NCBI RefSeq assembly: GCF_024464655.1
Contig: NZ_JANHAV010000003.1
Coordinates: 124,001-188,000 of the forward strand
Direction: 5' to 3'
DNA: 64,000 nt
Source of the DNA: Halobellus inordinatus
GTDB lineage: Archaea; Halobacteriota; Halobacteria; Halobacteriales; Haloferacaceae
Shown here: positions 63,647 to 64,000 of the stretch, piece by piece
How positions within the stretch are numbered: position 1 is the first letter of the stretch
Layout of the letters: each line of letters begins with the position of its first letter
Position numbers and translations under genes: made by a program
Notes under the pieces: model-generated
What the model was told of the DNA's origin: nothing
Database searches by the model: none
Seen by the model: the letters and a program-made list of their open reading frames with translations, nothing else

Positions 63647-63803
63647 ATCGCAAATGAAAATACTAAGATATTATAAACTCTATTTCTTGTTATCAACATT
63701 GAATATACAGTGTGTTTAAATATCAGCGGTCGGATCGTGGAGGGGGAAAGAACGGAGAACGATTCCGTTGGCGTGAGAGTACCGCAGTCGAAGTAGCCGT
63801 TGC

Positions 63804-64000
63804 TTATGCATACGCCTCGAACTCCTCGCCGAAGAGGAGAAAGTAGCCCGTGCCGACGACGCCGATTGCGGCGGCGATGGTGAACGCGACCTCCGGACTC
63901 ACGAACTCCCAGAGGTACCCGCCGAGGGCGGCGCTAGGGATGACGATCGTATTCCGGAGCAGGTAGTACGTACCAGTGACTCGCCCTCCAGCCCCCTGCT
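63804..64000 (-). CDS. MFS-type transporter, C-terminal end
   Basis: The last 65 codons of a gene that starts beyond the window, ending at a TAA (63804-63806). The visible part reads G-R-V-T-G-T-Y-Y-L-L-R-N-T, then I-P-S-A-A-L-G-G-Y-L-W-E and a final hydrophobic helix ending F-G-E-E-F-E-A-Y-A. This matches the last two helices of major-facilitator transporters. The cargo cannot be told. Confidence 0.75.
   Translation of the reverse strand, partial: QGAGGRVTGTYYLLRNTIVIPSAALGGYLWEFVSPEVAFTIAAAIGVVGTGYFLLFGEEFEAYA

Overview
The window comes from a haloarchaeon (class Halobacteria). The DNA is GC-rich and the proteins are strongly acidic. Promoters are archaeal, with A/T-rich TATA boxes about 25-30 bases before often leaderless starts. 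There are Tat signals, a PGF-type S-layer glycoprotein, AglB, eukaryote-like ribosomal protein S17e, HemAT and a tRNA-Met with a bulge-helix-bulge intron. Genus and species cannot be read from it.

Region 1 (1-14318) is a cell-surface glycan gene cluster. It holds an oxidoreductase end, WbqC-like, NodB-like deacetylase, formyltransferase-like, polytopic GT-C-like and flippase genes, three alkaline-phosphatase-superfamily enzymes, a PAPS-type sulfotransferase, a PHP phosphoesterase, ATP sulfurylase and APS kinase. My main reading is that it contains a self-contained sulfation cycle: Sat and CysC make PAPS, the sulfotransferase uses it, and the PHP enzyme may clear the by-product PAP. The three AlkP-type enzymes and the APS kinase end in the same short tail (L-x-x-L-G-Y).

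Region 2 (14319-18778) is a mobile-element graveyard. It has an IS with an in-frame stop, IS5-like and IS6-like remnants, and one AT-rich gene for a Tat-exported, probably beta-propeller protein. Right after it lies aglB (18839-22045), the oligosaccharyltransferase. Its best-known substrate type, an S-layer glycoprotein with about 16 N-glycosylation sequons, is at 41611-43989.

Region 3 (22281-51534) is mostly core genome. It covers ZIP transporter and iron-binding lipoprotein, CBS protein, sucCD, quinone reductase, two SNF symporters around an RCK protein, pccB-pccX, S17e, an Lrp regulator divergent from carA, small conserved haloarchaeal genes, tRNA-Met, the S-layer gene, mch, an Ste24-type protease, a GTPBP1-like GTPase, a J-domain membrane protein, a thioesterase, an SDR and a second Lrp regulator.

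Region 4 (51899-64000) holds the DabB-DabA inorganic-carbon uptake pair, a solo TnpB element with end hairpins, a small zinc-ribbon gene, the glycine cleavage operon gcvT-gcvH-gcvPA-gcvPB, a soluble HemAT aerotaxis transducer and the end of an MFS transporter.
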